Shown one piece after another: positions 1-5,004 of a stretch of 7,151 nucleotides of DNA (position 1 is its first letter; each line of letters starts with the position of its first letter). A program made the position numbers and the translations under genes. The stretch is taken from the NCBI GenBank assembly GCA_002403115.1, contig DHHE01000129.1, positions 1 through 7,151 on the forward strand. Reading direction: 5' to 3'. The stretch is from a bacterium UBP2_UBA4780 (GTDB lineage Bacteria > Edwardsbacteria > AC1 > EtOH8). Under the pieces are notes generated by a model. It was given only the letters and a program-made list of their open reading frames with translations, was not told the origin of the DNA and did no database searches.

Positions 1-237
1 AACGGCCGGTTCCAGGTGTGCGCCATGGGGGCCGCCGGCGAGGGCTTTACACAGCTGACCTTTGAGGGCGATAACGAGGACCCCGCCTGGTCGCCGGACG
101 GCCTGCACCTGGTCTTCTCCTCCAACCGCGGCGGAGCCCACCAGATATGGCAGATGCACTACGACGGTTCGGGACAGCGGGCCATCACCTCGGGCCCCGA
201 GGCCACCATGCCGGCCTGGGGTCCGGCGGCCAAGTGA
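1..237 (+). CDS. tolB: TolB, C-terminal end (5' truncated by window edge)
   Basis: TolB is the periplasmic beta-propeller protein of the Tol-Pal system; in the family it binds Pal and is released by TolA during cell constriction. Frame 1 is open from the first base and gives 78 visible residues up to the TGA at 235-237. The fragment carries the characteristic PD40/WD40-like propeller repeat, seen as DPAWSPDGLHLVFSSNRGG followed by an IWQMHYDGSG strand pair and a last partial repeat ending in MPAWGPAAK. These are the final one to two blades. The start lies upstream of the window, so any methionine inside the fragment is not the real start. The pal gene follows after 47 AT-rich bases, the usual tolB-pal order, which supports the name. 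Other PD40 propeller proteins share this repeat, so the assignment rests on both the motif and the context. Confidence 0.9.
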   Translation, partial: NGRFQVCAMGAAGEGFTQLTFEGDNEDPAWSPDGLHLVFSSNRGGAHQIWQMHYDGSGQRAITSGPEATMPAWGPAAK

Positions 238-284
238 CCCGGTAAAAGCATATAAACACTACATTAATATAGGTGCATAGCAAA

Positions 285-788
285 ATGACGAAAACGACCA
301 AAAGGTTCTTTCTGGCCGCCTGCCTTCCCATGTTGCTGCTGCTCGGCTGCCCCAAGAAGCAGACCGTAAAGACCGAGGAGCCGGCCGCCCAGACCCCGGC
401 CGTCAGCGAGCCGGCCCGGCCCCCGGCCGAGGAGACCAGGGCCGAGGTCCCGGTCGAGTTCCGCACCGTCTATTTCGACCTGGATTCATACGACATCAGG
501 CCGGACGCCAAGCCCCTGCTGGCCGAGGCGGCCAAGGTGCTGCGCCAATTCCCCCAGGTGTCGCTGAGGCTTGAAGGGCATTGCGACGAGCGGGGCACGG
601 CCGAGTACAACCTGGCCCTGGGCGAGCGGCGCGCCAACGCGGTGCGGGAGTATCTGGTGAGCCAGGGGGTGGAGCGAGCCCGCCTGGTCGCGGTCAGCTT
701 CGGGAAGGAGAGGCCGGCCGACCAGGGGCATGACGAGGCGGCCTGGGCAAAAAACCGGCGGGTGGAGTTCCGGGCCGAGGGGAAATGA
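285..788 (+). CDS. pal: Pal, peptidoglycan-associated outer-membrane lipoprotein
   Basis: Pal anchors the outer membrane to peptidoglycan and partners TolB. The 167-residue product has a lipoprotein signal: basic residues K3-R7, a hydrophobic core, and a lipobox LLGC with the lipidated Cys at 22. A Pro/Ala/Glu-rich linker (about 23-57) spans to an OmpA-like C-terminal domain (about 58-165). That domain carries the motif GHCDERGTAEYN (99-110), RRANAV (115-120) and KNRRVEF (156-162), which include the Asp and Arg positions that bind meso-diaminopimelate in the family. Length is normal. I chose the ATG at 285 because AGGTG at 271-275 sits nine bases upstream as a Shine-Dalgarno; a GTG at 273 would overlap that site and add only four residues. 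It lies between tolB and cpoB, seven bases before the latter. Confidence 0.95.
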   Translation: MTKTTKRFFLAACLPMLLLLGCPKKQTVKTEEPAAQTPAVSEPARPPAEETRAEVPVEFRTVYFDLDSYDIRPDAKPLLAEAAKVLRQFPQVSLRLEGHCDERGTAEYNLALGERRANAVREYLVSQGVERARLVAVSFGKERPADQGHDEAAWAKNRRVEFRAEGK

Positions 789-795
789 GCGACGG

Positions 796-1518
796 ATGAA
801 AGCAGAGATCATACTGATGGCGGCCGCCCTGGCGCTGACGGGCTGCGGCGTCAAACGGGAGTACCGCCGGGTGACCGACCAGCTTGATACCCTGGAGGCG
901 GGACAGAAACGGACCGAGGCCAGGGTCAACCGGCTGGACAGCCTGGCCAAGGCCCAGGCCGATTTCCTCTACCAGCTTAACGCCGAGCTGAACCTGAGGC
1001 TGGGCCGGATCGAGGAGAATCTCATGATAACCGCCCAGCAGAAGGAGGACCAGGAGGCGAGGCGGCAGGCCTTGGGCCTGCCGATGGGAACGGCCAGGCC
1101 GGATTCGGCCGCCCCGAAAACACCGAAGCGCCAGGCCGAGCTCGACCCCAAGTCGCTCTACGACACCGCCTACCTGGACGTCACCCGGGGCAACTACGAT
1201 CTGGCGGTGGCCGGTTTCCAGGAGTTCCTCAAGAACTACCCGACCAGCAGCCTGGCCGACAACGCCCAGTACTGGATAGGCGAGGCCTACTACGCCAGGG
1301 AGAAGTACGCCGAGGCCCTGGCCGGGTTCCAGAAGGTGGTCTCCGACTACCCCAACCAGGACAAGGTGCCGGCGGCCATTTACAAGTCGGGGCTCTGCCA
1401 CCAGAAGCTGGGGGACAAGGCCAAGGCGGCCGAAGCCTGGAAACAGCTGGTTTCCAAGTACCCCAGGAGCAGCGAGGCCTCCCTGGCCCGGGAGAGGCTG
1501 AAGGAGCCTGGCCCATAA
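796..1518 (+). CDS. cpoB: CpoB/YbgF-type Tol-Pal accessory protein with lipoprotein signal
   Basis: CpoB (YbgF) is a periplasmic coiled-coil/TPR protein that in E. coli links Tol-Pal constriction with peptidoglycan synthesis. The 240-residue product has a short signal ending in a lipobox LTGC (Cys17). A probable coiled coil follows (about 24-92, rich in Glu, Arg, Gln and Leu), then a Pro/Ala linker (about 94-116). Three TPR-like repeats fill about 119-237 (SLYDTAYLDVTRGNYDLAVAG, NAQYWIGEAYYAREKYAEAL and AAIYKSGLCHQKLGDKAKAA begin the three units). The ATG at 796 is preferred over the in-frame ATG at 730, because only 796 places the signal peptide at the N-terminus and 730 would overlap pal by 59 bases. 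GAGGGGA at 777-783 is a possible, rather distant, ribosome site. E. coli CpoB is soluble; this one looks lipid-anchored. The short n-region contains Glu4, unusual for a signal peptide. Confidence 0.88.
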   Translation: MKAEIILMAAALALTGCGVKREYRRVTDQLDTLEAGQKRTEARVNRLDSLAKAQADFLYQLNAELNLRLGRIEENLMITAQQKEDQEARRQALGLPMGTARPDSAAPKTPKRQAELDPKSLYDTAYLDVTRGNYDLAVAGFQEFLKNYPTSSLADNAQYWIGEAYYAREKYAEALAGFQKVVSDYPNQDKVPAAIYKSGLCHQKLGDKAKAAEAWKQLVSKYPRSSEASLARERLKEPGP

Positions 1519-1542
1519 TCAACGATTAATGAAAAATATTAA

Positions 1543-2436
1543 ATGAAGATAGTAAAGCAGACTGATTTCAAAGGACTGAAGAAGGTCTCCCAGGGCAAGG
1601 TGCGCGACATCTACGACCTGGGCGGGCACCTGCTGATAGTCACCACCGACCGCATCTCGGCCTTCGACGTGGTCCTGCCCGACCCCATACCCCGCAAGGG
1701 CTTTGTGCTCAACCAGATCTCGGCCTGGTGGTTCCAGCGGATGACCGGGATCATGCCGCACCACATGGTGTCAGTTTCCGTGGACGAATTCCCCAAGGAG
1801 TGCCTGCCGTACCGGGACGATCTGGAGGGCCGCTCCATGCTGGTGAAGAAGGCCAGGCCCCTGCCGGTGGAGTGCATAGTCCGCGGCTACCTGACCGGCA
1901 CCGGGCTCAAGGACTATCAGAAAACCGGCCGGGTCTGCGGCATCGAGCTGCCACAGGGGCTGACGGAGTCCAGCAGGCTGGAGCAGCCCATCTTCACCCC
2001 CTCCACCAAGGCCGACCAGGGCTTCCATGACGAGAACATCTCTTTCGAGAACATGGCCGGGATCCTGGGCCGGGAAAAGGCGGAGAGGGTCAAGGAACTG
2101 TCGCTTAGGATATATACCCAGGGGCGGGCCATAGCCGAGGACCGGGGGATCATCATCGCCGACACCAAGTTCGAGATGGGCGAGTTTGAGGGCGGGCTGA
2201 TGCTGATAGACGAGCTTTTGACCCCGGACTCGTCGCGCTTCTGGCCCAAGGATTCATATGAAGAGGGCAAACCCCAACCCAGCTTCGACAAGCAGTACCT
2301 GCGCGACTACCTCAACACCCTGGACTGGGACAAGCGGGACCCGGGGCCGGCCCTGCCGCCGGAGGTGGTCGAAAACACCAGCCGGAAATACCTGGAGGCG
2401 CTGGAGATACTTGCCGGGCAGAAACCGGTTCAGTAA
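1543..2436 (+). CDS. purC: SAICAR synthetase (phosphoribosylaminoimidazole-succinocarboxamide synthase)
   Basis: PurC joins CAIR and L-aspartate with ATP to make SAICAR in cytosolic de novo purine synthesis. The 297-residue protein is complete and of the longer type (yeast Ade1 is of similar size; many bacterial PurC are near 240). Visible hallmarks are SQGKVRDIYD (16-25, nucleotide-binding loop), DRISAFD (36-42), the first family signature PVECIVRGYLTGTG (108-121), QPIFTPSTKAD (148-158) with HDENISFE (162-169), and the second signature IIADTKFEMG (204-213). Met212 replaces the Phe or Leu often seen in that signature; this is probably neutral. The gene starts 24 bases after cpoB, but the gap (1519-1542) is AT-rich and has no Shine-Dalgarno. 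No other purine gene is nearby, so it may ride on the Tol-Pal transcript or have its own weak signals. Confidence 0.95.
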   Translation: MKIVKQTDFKGLKKVSQGKVRDIYDLGGHLLIVTTDRISAFDVVLPDPIPRKGFVLNQISAWWFQRMTGIMPHHMVSVSVDEFPKECLPYRDDLEGRSMLVKKARPLPVECIVRGYLTGTGLKDYQKTGRVCGIELPQGLTESSRLEQPIFTPSTKADQGFHDENISFENMAGILGREKAERVKELSLRIYTQGRAIAEDRGIIIADTKFEMGEFEGGLMLIDELLTPDSSRFWPKDSYEEGKPQPSFDKQYLRDYLNTLDWDKRDPGPALPPEVVENTSRKYLEALEILAGQKPVQ

Positions 2437-2486
2437 GAAAAGTTGTGGACTTTGCCTCTATCAGCCATGCAATTTTTCAGGACGAC

Positions 2487-2511
2487 AGAGGAAAAAGGTT
2501 GGCCTCTTTTT
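2487..2511 (+). terminator. purC: Possible weak intrinsic terminator after purC
   Basis: AGAGG (2487-2491) and CCTCT (2503-2507) form a 5-bp stem around an 11-nt A-rich loop, running straight into TTTTT (2507-2511). It lies about 50 bases after the purC stop, a reasonable place. The stem is short, and AGAGG could instead pair with an earlier CCTCT at 2455-2459, so termination efficiency is doubtful. Confidence 0.4.
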
Positions 2512-2527
2512 AACTGCTCGACGCTTC

Positions 2528-2638
2528 GTTCTTTCTTGTCGCCCCTTCGCAAGCCAGGCAAGCAAGCCCGGCTCAGGGCAGGCGCTGAAAGAACCAAAGC
2601 ATGCCCTGAGGTTACCCAGTATTGGTGCTTTCGAAGGG
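2528..2638. repeat. REP-like block: two inverted CCCTTCG...CTCAGGGCA units
   Basis: Two units face each other. The first runs from CCCTTCG (2543-2549) to CTCAGGGCA (2572-2580). The second is TGCCCTGAG (2602-2610) to CGAAGGG (2632-2638). After reverse-complementing one, both begin CCCTTCGnAAGC and end CTCAGGGCA, with a diverged middle of similar length. GTTCTTTC (2528-2535) pairs with GAAAGAAC (2587-2594) around the first unit. This inverted pairing resembles the organisation of bacterial interspersed palindromic (REP/BIME) elements. A related motif lies at 7052-7078. Copy number elsewhere in the genome cannot be judged from this window. Confidence 0.6.
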
Positions 2639-2643
2639 AAGCG

Positions 2644-2751
2644 CTGGGGGTTTTGGAACTAACGTTTGAAAACTATCTGAAATCTTGGGCGCTTTCAACA
2701 TGTATGCAGACGCGCTTTTATCTTCAGAACATAAGCCGTCAAAACCCCCAG
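2644..2751. repeat. 12-bp inverted repeat pair enclosing 84 nt
   Basis: CTGGGGGTTTTG (2644-2655) is perfectly matched by CAAAACCCCCAG (2740-2751). The pair could close a long RNA stem or be the terminal inverted repeats of a 108-bp MITE-like element. No target-site duplication is visible at its edges (GCG on the left, ACC on the right), which weakens the transposon reading. Confidence 0.5.
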
Positions 2752-2758
2752 ACCCCCC

Positions 2759-2808
2759 CGTTACTCAATATAGAGCCTGTTTAAGGCTCTATATTGAGCC
2801 GGGTAACG
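2759..2808. repeat. Perfect 15-bp hairpin with an outer 5-bp stem
   Basis: CTCAATATAGAGCCT (2764-2778) is followed by loop GTTTA (2779-2783) and its exact complement AGGCTCTATATTGAG (2784-2798). CGTTA (2759-2763) also pairs with TAACG (2804-2808) across a CCGGG bulge. No U-tract follows at once, so it is not a canonical intrinsic terminator on the + strand. It may be a transcript-end stabiliser, a bidirectional barrier or a palindromic repeat. Confidence 0.75.
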
Positions 2809-2892
2809 CCTCAGAAATTTTCAAGTCAACAGATTAATCCCCAGAAACTTTTACTGAGCCCAGAAACCGGATAACCAAAGCGAGGAGGGCAC

Positions 2893-3048
2893 ATGGCCAA
2901 GGCCAAATCGGCTAAAAAGGCGCCGGCCCGCAAGGGCGAGCGCCGGAGGCTCCTGGACGAGGCCGAATTCCGCAAGCTGGTGGAGACCGGGAAGGCCAAG
3001 GAGAGCGACCGGCGCACCTGGATGGACCGCAGGAAGAAGAAGGGCTGA
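2893..3048 (+). CDS. Small highly basic protein of unknown function (51 aa)
   Basis: I do not recognise this gene. It is supported by a strong Shine-Dalgarno GAGGAGG (2882-2888) just before the ATG, by coding-like base use matching the neighbours, and by its place at the head of a closely spaced gene unit. The product has a Lys/Ala-rich N-terminus (MAKAKSAKKAPARKGERRR), a central stretch LLDEAEFRKLVETG (20-33) that is probably helical, and a C-terminus with WMDRRKKKG. More than a third of residues are Lys or Arg, and there is no Cys, signal peptide or membrane segment, so a cytosolic nucleic-acid- or ribosome-associated role is possible but is inference. The next gene begins 11 bases after its stop. 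Confidence 0.72.
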   Translation: MAKAKSAKKAPARKGERRRLLDEAEFRKLVETGKAKESDRRTWMDRRKKKG

Positions 3049-3059
3049 GCGGGACGGGA

Positions 3060-3254
3060 ATGATCTGGAAGAGGAAGGAAAAACCCAAGGGCAAGGCCAT
3101 CACCGTCCAGCAGGGGGTGGCGGCCAACGCCCTGACCATCCAGGCGATCATCAACGTGCTGGTGGACAAGAAGGTCTGTACCCGGGAGGAGATGCTGGAG
3201 GAGCTTAAGCGCATCTCCGGGCAGGACCGGGCCCATGTCAAGGTTGCGGACTGA
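3060..3254 (+). CDS. Small hypothetical protein (64 aa)
   Basis: Function not recognised. The product has a basic N-terminus (MIWKRKEKPKGK), a hydrophobic middle (VAANALTIQAIINVLVDKK, 20-38) that looks like an amphipathic helix rather than a membrane span, and a turn-helix CTREEMLEELKRISGQ (40-55). The pattern of a helix ending in Lys, then a short turn with Thr, Arg and Glu-Glu, and another helix recurs at the ends of many unrelated small bacterial proteins and is not diagnostic. A GGGACGGGA stretch lies just upstream of the ATG as a weak ribosome site. The coding end overlaps the TPR gene by 20 bases, a sign of translational coupling and co-function. Confidence 0.75.
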   Translation: MIWKRKEKPKGKAITVQQGVAANALTIQAIINVLVDKKVCTREEMLEELKRISGQDRAHVKVAD

Positions 3255-3867
3255 GGCGGAGCGGCTTTTCCGGGAGGCCGACCGGTTTTCCAGGATGAAC
3301 GACCGCGCCGGGGCCGTCAGTTGTTTCCAGGAGATGCTGGCTCTCGAAGGACTGGAGCAGAAGGAACCCCTGGCGGCCGAGTGCGCCCATTGGGGCCTGG
3401 CCGAGCTCTTGGTCCAGTCCCGCGACATGGACCGGGCCGAATCCCACCTCCGGGAGGCCATCAGGCTCAATCCTGGCGAGGCCGGCTACCGCACGGAGCT
3501 GGGTTCGCTGTACAACTACCAGGCCAAGTTCGACGAGGCGGCGGCCGAGCTGGAGGAAAGCCTGCGGCTGAGGCCGGACCATCCCCAGACCGTCCGCCTG
3601 CTGGGCTGGGTGCGGTTCATGTCGGGAGATCATGCCAGGGGACGGGAGCTTCTGGAGAGGGCCTTCCATCTCGACGACAGCAATACCGGCATCCTCAACG
3701 ACCTGGCGGTTTGTCTGGTCGAGGGCGGCAAGCTCGACCGGGCGCTGTCCCTGGTGGACCGGGCCTGCACCATGGATCCCAAGAGCCCCCTGCTGAGATC
3801 CTTCCGGGAGATGATAATCCAGCGGAGGAGGCAGAAACGCACCAAGGGCCGGGGACCGGCCGATTGA
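3235..3867 (+). CDS. Tetratricopeptide-repeat protein (about five TPRs)
   Basis: TPR proteins are protein-interaction scaffolds; the partner is unknown. In 210 residues I count five 34-residue units at about 7-40, 48-81, 82-115, 116-149 and 150-183. The closing motifs LNP (78-80), LRPD (112-115), LDDS (146-149) and MDPK (180-183) fall at even 34-residue spacing. The first unit is separated from the second by an extra loop. The C-terminus (191-210) is strongly basic (RRRQKRTKGRG) and may bind nucleic acid or acidic membrane. There is no signal peptide, so the protein is probably cytosolic. The ATG at 3235 has AGGA at 3223-3226 eight bases upstream and overlaps the preceding gene by 20 bases. 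A secretion- or pilus-type TPR role cannot be excluded. Confidence 0.88.
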   Translation: MSRLRTEAERLFREADRFSRMNDRAGAVSCFQEMLALEGLEQKEPLAAECAHWGLAELLVQSRDMDRAESHLREAIRLNPGEAGYRTELGSLYNYQAKFDEAAAELEESLRLRPDHPQTVRLLGWVRFMSGDHARGRELLERAFHLDDSNTGILNDLAVCLVEGGKLDRALSLVDRACTMDPKSPLLRSFREMIIQRRRQKRTKGRGPAD

Positions 3868-3904
3868 GAGCAGGGACCGGGGGCCGTTCGGGAGGGAAAA
3901 GACA

Positions 3905-3926
3905 CTGGCCGCGCCAGGCCGCTTTT
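3905..3926 (+). terminator. Possible weak terminator after the TPR gene
   Basis: CTGGC (3905-3909) and GCCAG (3913-3917) form a compact GC-rich stem around CGC; TTTT follows at 3923-3926 after six more bases. The gap to the T-run and its shortness make this a weak candidate. Its position just before a strong promoter is consistent with an operon boundary. Confidence 0.3.
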
Positions 3927-3930
3927 AGGC

Positions 3931-3959
3931 TTGACACCAGCCCGTAATCAGGGTAAAAT
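3931..3959 (+). promoter_or_regulatory. Sigma70-type promoter for the receiver genes
   Basis: A perfect -35 TTGACA (3931-3936) is separated by 17 bases from a -10 TAAAAT (3954-3959). Transcription would begin near 3966, giving a leader of about 50 nt before the first receiver gene. The leader can fold at CCCGGC (3970-3975) with GCCGGG (3987-3992), or alternatively GGCG-CTTT-CGCC (3978-3989). AAGGAG at 4003-4008 then stays free as a ribosome site. Confidence 0.8.
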
Positions 3960-4015
3960 TCACAATGAACCCGGCAAGGCGCTTTCGCCGGGACCAGGCG
4001 CTAAGGAGAGTCAGG

Positions 4016-4375
4016 ATGAAGAAACGGGTACTGATAGTCGACGACGAACCGTCGGTAGGGGAGATGCTCCAGACCATCCTGGAGGCCGAGGGTTACGAGG
4101 TGGGCATCACCTACGACGGCCCCTCGGGCTTGGCCGAGATCGAAAAGCATCCGCCCCACGTGCTGCTCCTGGACTTCATGCTCCCCGGCATGGACGGCAT
4201 CGAGGTGCTGTGCGAGGCCAGGCATCGCTGGCCCACCCTGCCGGTGATCATCATCACCGCCTTCGGCACCCCGGAGCTGAGCATGAAGGCCAACAAGTTC
4301 TCGGTGATCGAGGTTGTCTCCAAGCCGTTCGACACCGACAAGCTGCTGGCCCTGATCGCCAAGGCCACCCAGTAG
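4016..4375 (+). CDS. Stand-alone response-regulator receiver (CheY/Spo0F-like), first of a pair
   Basis: A single phospho-receiver domain of 119 residues with no output domain, so it probably acts by protein contact or in a phosphorelay. The acidic pocket is Asp9-Asp10-Glu11, the phospho-acceptor Asp53 lies in LLLDFMLPGMDG, the switch Thr81 in IIITAFG, and the conserved Lys103 in SKPF. All catalytic positions are intact. I chose the ATG at 4016 because MKKRVLIVDDE is the canonical receiver start and AAGGAG (4003-4008) sits seven bases upstream; an ATG at 3965 would add 17 non-conserved residues and lies at the predicted transcription start. A second receiver follows 25 bases later. No histidine kinase is in the window, so the input is unknown. 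Confidence 0.93.
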   Translation: MKKRVLIVDDEPSVGEMLQTILEAEGYEVGITYDGPSGLAEIEKHPPHVLLLDFMLPGMDGIEVLCEARHRWPTLPVIIITAFGTPELSMKANKFSVIEVVSKPFDTDKLLALIAKATQ

Positions 4376-4400
4376 GAAAAGGCATCGGAAGGGGCAAGAG

Positions 4401-4772
4401 ATGTCGGCAGTGCGCGTGCTGGTGGTGGACGATGACGAGTCCATCCTGGAGTTCCTGACAATGATCCTGGAGGGGGCCGGCTTCGTGGTGGAAACGGCCG
4501 ACCACGGACAGAAGGCGGTGGACATCGTGGCGGCCGACGGGCTGGCCGCGGTGCTTCTGGATTACATGATGCCCGACCAGAACGGCCTGGAGGTGGCGGC
4601 CAAGCTTCGCGACATCCACCCGGCCATGCCGGTCTTCATCGTCACCGCTTACGACAGCCCGGAGCTGAGGCGCGAAGCGGCCAAGCACGGGGTGTGCGAC
4701 GTCATCGGCAAGCCGTTCCAGCCCGAGGAGCTGGTCGAGAAGCTGCGCCACGCGGTCCAGGTCGCCCGGTAA
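4401..4772 (+). CDS. Stand-alone response-regulator receiver, second of a pair
   Basis: This 123-residue single receiver domain has an acidic pocket Asp10-Asp11-Asp12, phospho-acceptor Asp54 in LLDYMMPDQNG, switch Thr82 in IVTAY and Lys104 in GKPF. It is clearly similar to the preceding gene, sharing the unusual extended TA(F/Y)xxPEL segment after the switch Thr, so the two probably arose by tandem duplication. A good ribosome site GGAAGGGG (4387-4394) precedes the ATG by six bases, and both genes are likely read from the promoter at 3931. With no DNA-binding domain, it could be a phosphate shuttle, a sink for its neighbour, or the regulator of a partner protein elsewhere. Confidence 0.93.
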   Translation: MSAVRVLVVDDDESILEFLTMILEGAGFVVETADHGQKAVDIVAADGLAAVLLDYMMPDQNGLEVAAKLRDIHPAMPVFIVTAYDSPELRREAAKHGVCDVIGKPFQPEELVEKLRHAVQVAR

Positions 4773-4847
4773 GAGGCCTTTCCCCACTCGCGCAAACACA
4801 TGCCGGACAAAAAGTTATAAATATCCACCCACAGGGAAGAAAAAAGC

Positions 4848-4876
4848 TTGCAATAACAAGCGGATTGTAGTATAAT
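4848..4876 (+). promoter_or_regulatory. Sigma70-type promoter of the rimP-nusA operon
   Basis: TTGCAA (4848-4853), a 17-base spacer and a consensus TATAAT (4871-4876) make a strong sigma70-type promoter. Transcription should start near 4883. The -35 box lies within a small inverted repeat GCTTG-CAATAA-CAAGC (4846-4861), and TCAAG-GA-CTTGA (4878-4889) straddles the start; either could be an operator, but both are short. Confidence 0.85.
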
Positions 4877-4899
4877 ATCAAGGACTTGAATTTTTACAG

Positions 4900-4929
4900 G
4901 AGAGCGGGTACAAAGCCCGCTCTCTTTTT
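4900..4929 (+). terminator. Strong intrinsic terminator in the rimP-nusA leader (likely attenuator)
   Basis: GAGAGCGGG (4900-4908), loop TACAAAG (4909-4915) and CCCGCTCTC (4916-4924) form a perfect 9-bp GC-rich stem followed at once by TTTTT (4925-4929). It lies about 17-47 nt after the predicted transcription start and before rimP, so it would end transcripts prematurely. Premature terminators before rimP are known in gammaproteobacteria (rimP leader), and NusA acts on hairpin terminators, so NusA feedback is a natural hypothesis. Confidence 0.88.
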
Positions 4930-4939
4930 GTTGATTGCC

Positions 4940-4969
4940 GCTCCAGGAAGCTGGCCGGCCGCCTGGAGC
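4940..4969 (+). promoter_or_regulatory. Second leader hairpin upstream of rimP
   Basis: GCTCCAGG (4940-4947) pairs with CCTGGAGC (4962-4969) around a 14-nt segment containing the palindrome GGCCGGCC. It has no U-tract. Part of its left side, CCGCTC (4938-4943), repeats the terminator's 3' arm and could pair with the terminator's 5' arm instead, suggesting alternative folds. Confidence 0.5.
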
Positions 4970-5004
4970 CGATAACCCCGGTCATTTCCATTGCCATAGA
5001 ATCA

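Larger units (their letters stand above)
2437..2892. other. Non-coding stretch rich in inverted repeats between purC and the 51-residue gene
   Basis: This 456-nt gap is visibly more AT-rich and less codon-like than its flanks. It holds a weak possible terminator (2487-2511), a block of REP-like inverted repeats (2528-2638), a 12-bp inverted repeat pair (2644-2655 with 2740-2751), a perfect 15-bp hairpin (2764-2798), and a leader with three CAGAAA copies (2812, 2842, 2861). CTGAGGTTACCC (2607-2618) also recurs inverted as GGGTAAC-GC-CTCAG (2801-2814). The open frames crossing it lack a ribosome site and simply translate the repeats. I see no convincing promoter, although the downstream operon must be started somewhere here. 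Confidence 0.7.

Noticed and set aside
730..795. Upstream ATG for cpoB
   Set aside because: It would bury the lipoprotein signal behind 22 residues and overlap pal by 59 bases.
694..1401. Long antisense open frame opposite cpoB, and similar long minus-strand frames opposite nusA and rimP
   Set aside because: GC-rich genes leave long open antisense frames; the sense products are clear family members and the antisense ones have no recognisable motifs or ribosome sites.
2644..2751. A complete MITE bounded by the 12-bp inverted repeats
   Set aside because: No target-site duplication is visible and there is no second copy in the window, so I keep it only as an inverted repeat.
2443..2784. 113-codon open frame in the gap after purC (and an overlapping frame at 2258-2662)
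   Set aside because: No ribosome site, non-coding-like composition, and the translation runs across inverted repeats; the upstream one also overlaps the end of purC.
3321..3947. Second + strand frame across the TPR gene
   Set aside because: Shadow of the TPR gene, with Gly/Arg/Pro-rich low-complexity translation.
4816..4833. Possible DnaA box near the rimP promoter (TATAAATATCCACCCACAG region)
   Set aside because: It does not match the TTATCCACA core, there is no cluster of boxes, and no origin genes are nearby.
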